From: Anoxynatronum buryatiense | GTDB lineage: Bacteria; Bacillota; Clostridia; Peptostreptococcales; Tindalliaceae | Length of the DNA: 64,000 nt | Reading direction: 5' to 3' | NCBI RefSeq assembly: GCF_900182905.1 | Contig: NZ_FXUF01000002.1 | Coordinates: forward strand, 186,001-250,000 | Program-made: the position numbers and the translations under genes | The notes under the pieces: generated by a model | Databases searched by the model: none | What the model saw: only the letters and a program-made list of their open reading frames with translations | Told to the model about the DNA's origin: nothing | In this document: piece after piece, positions 62,214-64,000 of the stretch | Layout of the letters: each line of letters starts with the position of its first letter | How positions within the stretch are numbered: the stretch's first letter is position 1

Positions 62214-62298
62214 AACGGGGAGCTGAGACAGACTCGGCTGAGAGGGAACTATTCTGTTCCGACCCGCAACCTGATCTGGATAATGCCAGCGGAGGGAT
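62214..62298 (+). ncRNA. TPP riboswitch (THI element)
   Basis: The conserved parts are present: GGCTGAGAGGG (62237-62247), GACCC, then ACCTGATCTGGATAATGCCA followed by GCGGAGGGA (62269-62297). It senses thiamine pyrophosphate and, with the downstream terminator, should turn off the ThiY gene when thiamine is plentiful. Confidence 0.95.
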
Positions 62299-62312
62299 CA
62301 ATAAAATCATTG

Positions 62313-62346
62313 AAACCCTGTAACCGCTGTGGCTACGGGTTTTTTT
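62313..62346 (+). terminator. Terminator of the TPP riboswitch
   Basis: AAACCC and GTA (62313-62322) pair with TAC and GGGTTT (62334-62342), followed by a run of T. It is the likely expression platform. Confidence 0.82.
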
Positions 62347-62397
62347 ATGTTGTGGACCGGATCAGGCCTCAAAAAACATCAACAGGAGGACGGTCAA

Positions 62398-63474
62398 ATG
62401 AAGCATCAGTACAACCGTATACAGAGCAAAGAAAGAAACGGTATCAGTTTCCCCGGATGGATCACGGCATTGCTCATCGCAGGCCTTATGGTGACAGGAG
62501 CCATTACCGGGTGTCAGTCGCCGCCGGCCTCCGACAGCGGGGTGCCCGGTGAGCCGCTGCAGGCTGTTACGCTGGTGCTGGACTGGGTGCCCAACACCAA
62601 TCACACTGGTTTTTACAGCGCCGCAGCCATGGGGTATTTTGCAGAAGAGGGTCTGGAGGTGGAGATCATTCAGCCCACTCATGGGGGCAGTGCTGATTTA
62701 ATCGCAGCCGGCCAGGGTGAGTTTGGCATCAGCTATCAGGAACAGGTGACTTATGCCCGCACCGCTGCTGATCCATTGCCCATCAAGGCCATTGCCGCCA
62801 TTATCCAGCATAACACCTCCGGATTTGCTTCGCCGGCATCTAAAGGCATCGAACATCCTGGAGATTTTGAAGGAAAGACTTACGGAGGTTGGGGTTCGCC
62901 GGTGGAAGAAGCGATGCTGCAAGCGCTGATGACAAGTGATGGCGGTGATTTTTCTCAGGTGGAGATGATGAGCATCGGAACGGCTGATTTTTTTGATGCC
63001 GTTGAAAACCACGTTGATTTCACCTGGATTTACTATGGGTGGGATGGGATTGCCGCTGAACTGCGGGATTACGATATCAATTTCATTCTTCTGCAGGATT
63101 ATGTGCCGGCGCTGAATTTCTATACACCAGCATTAATTACCAGCGAAAAGCTCATCGATGAAGAGCCTGAGCTGGTACAAGCTTTTGTCAGGGCGTCTGC
63201 CAGAGGATATCAATTTGCAATGCAACAACCGGAAGAAGCCGCCGCACATTTGCTGGCAGCAGTCCCTGAGCTGGATGAAGCGATGGTGGTGGCCAGCCAG
63301 CAGTACCTTGCGCAGCAGTATCAGGCAGATGCCCCCCGCTGGGGAGAAATGAAGCTATCGGTCTGGGAAGATTATGCCCACTGGATGTTTCAGCAGGGAT
63401 TACTGGAAAATCAGCTGGATGCATCTGCAGCCTTCACCAACGCCTATCTTCCTGAAGCGGGTGATATCAAATGA
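62398..63474 (+). CDS. thiY: Thiamine-precursor ABC transporter binding lipoprotein (ThiY/NMT1 type)
   Basis: A 358-residue lipoprotein with a signal peptide and lipobox (GAITGC). The NMT1/ThiY fold is recognised by LVLDWVPNTNHTGFYSA near residue 60 and GYFAEEGLEVEIIQPTHGG. It binds formylaminopyrimidine or a related HMP-type precursor for an ABC importer whose permease and ATPase presumably follow beyond the window. It is controlled by the TPP riboswitch. ATG 62398 follows AGGAGG; ATG 62329 lies in the terminator. Confidence 0.92.
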   Translation: MKHQYNRIQSKERNGISFPGWITALLIAGLMVTGAITGCQSPPASDSGVPGEPLQAVTLVLDWVPNTNHTGFYSAAAMGYFAEEGLEVEIIQPTHGGSADLIAAGQGEFGISYQEQVTYARTAADPLPIKAIAAIIQHNTSGFASPASKGIEHPGDFEGKTYGGWGSPVEEAMLQALMTSDGGDFSQVEMMSIGTADFFDAVENHVDFTWIYYGWDGIAAELRDYDINFILLQDYVPALNFYTPALITSEKLIDEEPELVQAFVRASARGYQFAMQQPEEAAAHLLAAVPELDEAMVVASQQYLAQQYQADAPRWGEMKLSVWEDYAHWMFQQGLLENQLDASAAFTNAYLPEAGDIK

Positions 63475-64000
63475 CCTTTTTTAACAGTGTTGCCAACGAA
63501 TATGACCAGTGGTACACAACACCCATGGGCAGTCTGGTGGACCGGGTTGAAACTGATCTGGCCATGAAGCTGTTTCCCCTTCAGCCAGGGATGCAGGTGC
63601 TGGATGCCGGGTGTGGCACCGGAAACTTCAGCCTGAAACTGGCTCAACAGGGAGTGGCGGTTACGGGAATAGATGTGTCCACCGAAATGCTTGCTTTTGC
63701 CCGGGAAAAAGCCAAGGTCGCCGATTTTGAGATTCCATTTGTTGAAATGGACATGTACCAACTTGATTATTCGGATCAGACCTTCGATGGCGTCTTCTCC
63801 ATGGCGGCTTTTGAATTCATTCGCGAACCTGAAAGAGCACTGAAAGAATTATTTCGGGTATTGAAGCCCGGCGGTTTTTTGCTGGTGGGCACCATTAACC
63901 GGGAGAGTGCCTGGGGAGAATTATATACTTCTCCTGACTTTCAAAAAAACACCGTTTTTAAGCATGCTTCGTTTAAGTCATTGGATGACATGAAGGCATG
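63471..64000 (+). CDS. Class I SAM-dependent methyltransferase (3' end outside window)
   Basis: The frame runs open to the window edge, with at least 176 residues. Motif I is VLDAGCGTGNFSLKLA near residue 43; the acidic motif GIDVSTEML and VLKPGGFLLVGTINRES follow. The ATG overlaps the thiY stop (ATGA), so it lies in the TPP-controlled operon. Such methyltransferases are sometimes linked to thiamine salvage transport genes, but its substrate is unknown. Confidence 0.85.
   Translation, partial: MTFFNSVANEYDQWYTTPMGSLVDRVETDLAMKLFPLQPGMQVLDAGCGTGNFSLKLAQQGVAVTGIDVSTEMLAFAREKAKVADFEIPFVEMDMYQLDYSDQTFDGVFSMAAFEFIREPERALKELFRVLKPGGFLLVGTINRESAWGELYTSPDFQKNTVFKHASFKSLDDMKA

Overview
The window looks like chromosome of an anaerobic Gram-positive bacterium, most likely a purine-fermenting member of the Clostridia. 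The signs are strong AGGAGG ribosome binding sites, sigma-A promoters (TTGACA, 17-base spacer, TATAAT), a PyrR-type attenuator, TPP and probable Moco/Tuco riboswitches, a lipoteichoic-acid-synthase-like enzyme, a PyrK/PyrD-type dihydroorotate dehydrogenase and selenium/molybdenum hydroxylase accessory genes. I cannot name the genus. No rRNA, tRNA, phage, insertion sequence or CRISPR array was seen.

Region 1 (1-13.3 kb) is the centrepiece: a bacterial microcompartment (BMC) locus. A PucR-type regulator and a divergent cyclase-family hydrolase precede a long operon: formiminotransferase, hydantoinase-like amidohydrolase, isochorismatase-like hydrolase, UbiX, UbiD decarboxylase, three BMC-H shell proteins with a small unknown protein among them, a flavoprotein-like BMC protein, a BMC-P vertex protein, an adenine-deaminase paralogue and a purine permease. 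No aldehyde dehydrogenase, alcohol dehydrogenase or phosphotransacylase is present. The enzymes can be laid almost one to one on the classical xanthine fermentation of purinolytic clostridia (xanthine, ureidoimidazole carboxylate, aminoimidazole carboxylate, aminoimidazole, imidazolone, formiminoglycine, glycine). I infer a compartment for anaerobic xanthine breakdown using a prenyl-FMN decarboxylase.

Region 2 (13.4-22.9 kb) feeds that pathway: an aminohydrolase, a four-gene selenium/molybdenum hydroxylase whose Mo subunit is naturally split, a canonical adenine deaminase, YqeC and a MocA-like cytidylyltransferase in tightly overlapping order, then a D-2-hydroxyacid dehydrogenase. The last folate step, a formimino-THF cyclodeaminase, lies apart at 45.5 kb with its own promoter.

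Region 3 (22.9-36.7 kb) holds a secreted membrane-anchored protein, a chemoreceptor with a C-terminal Cache-like domain, a peptide-type ABC transporter whose binding protein appears circularly permuted, a GH31 glucosidase, a DUF2177 membrane protein and a PAS histidine kinase. Region 4 (36.7-46.9 kb) has the PyrR-regulated carA-carB-pyrK-pyrD operon, a CoA-disulfide-reductase/rhodanese fusion with an ArsR regulator, the cyclodeaminase and a methyltransferase.

Region 5 (46.9-64 kb) has an XRE regulator with a degenerate S24 domain, a tungstate/molybdate permease and ATPase behind a probable Moco/Tuco riboswitch, a DcuS/DcuR-type two-component system, a metal-responsive ArsR regulator with a CadA-type ATPase, a diguanylate cyclase, several small proteins, an acidic secreted protein, an LtaS-like enzyme, and a TPP-riboswitch-controlled ThiY gene followed by a methyltransferase cut by the window end.
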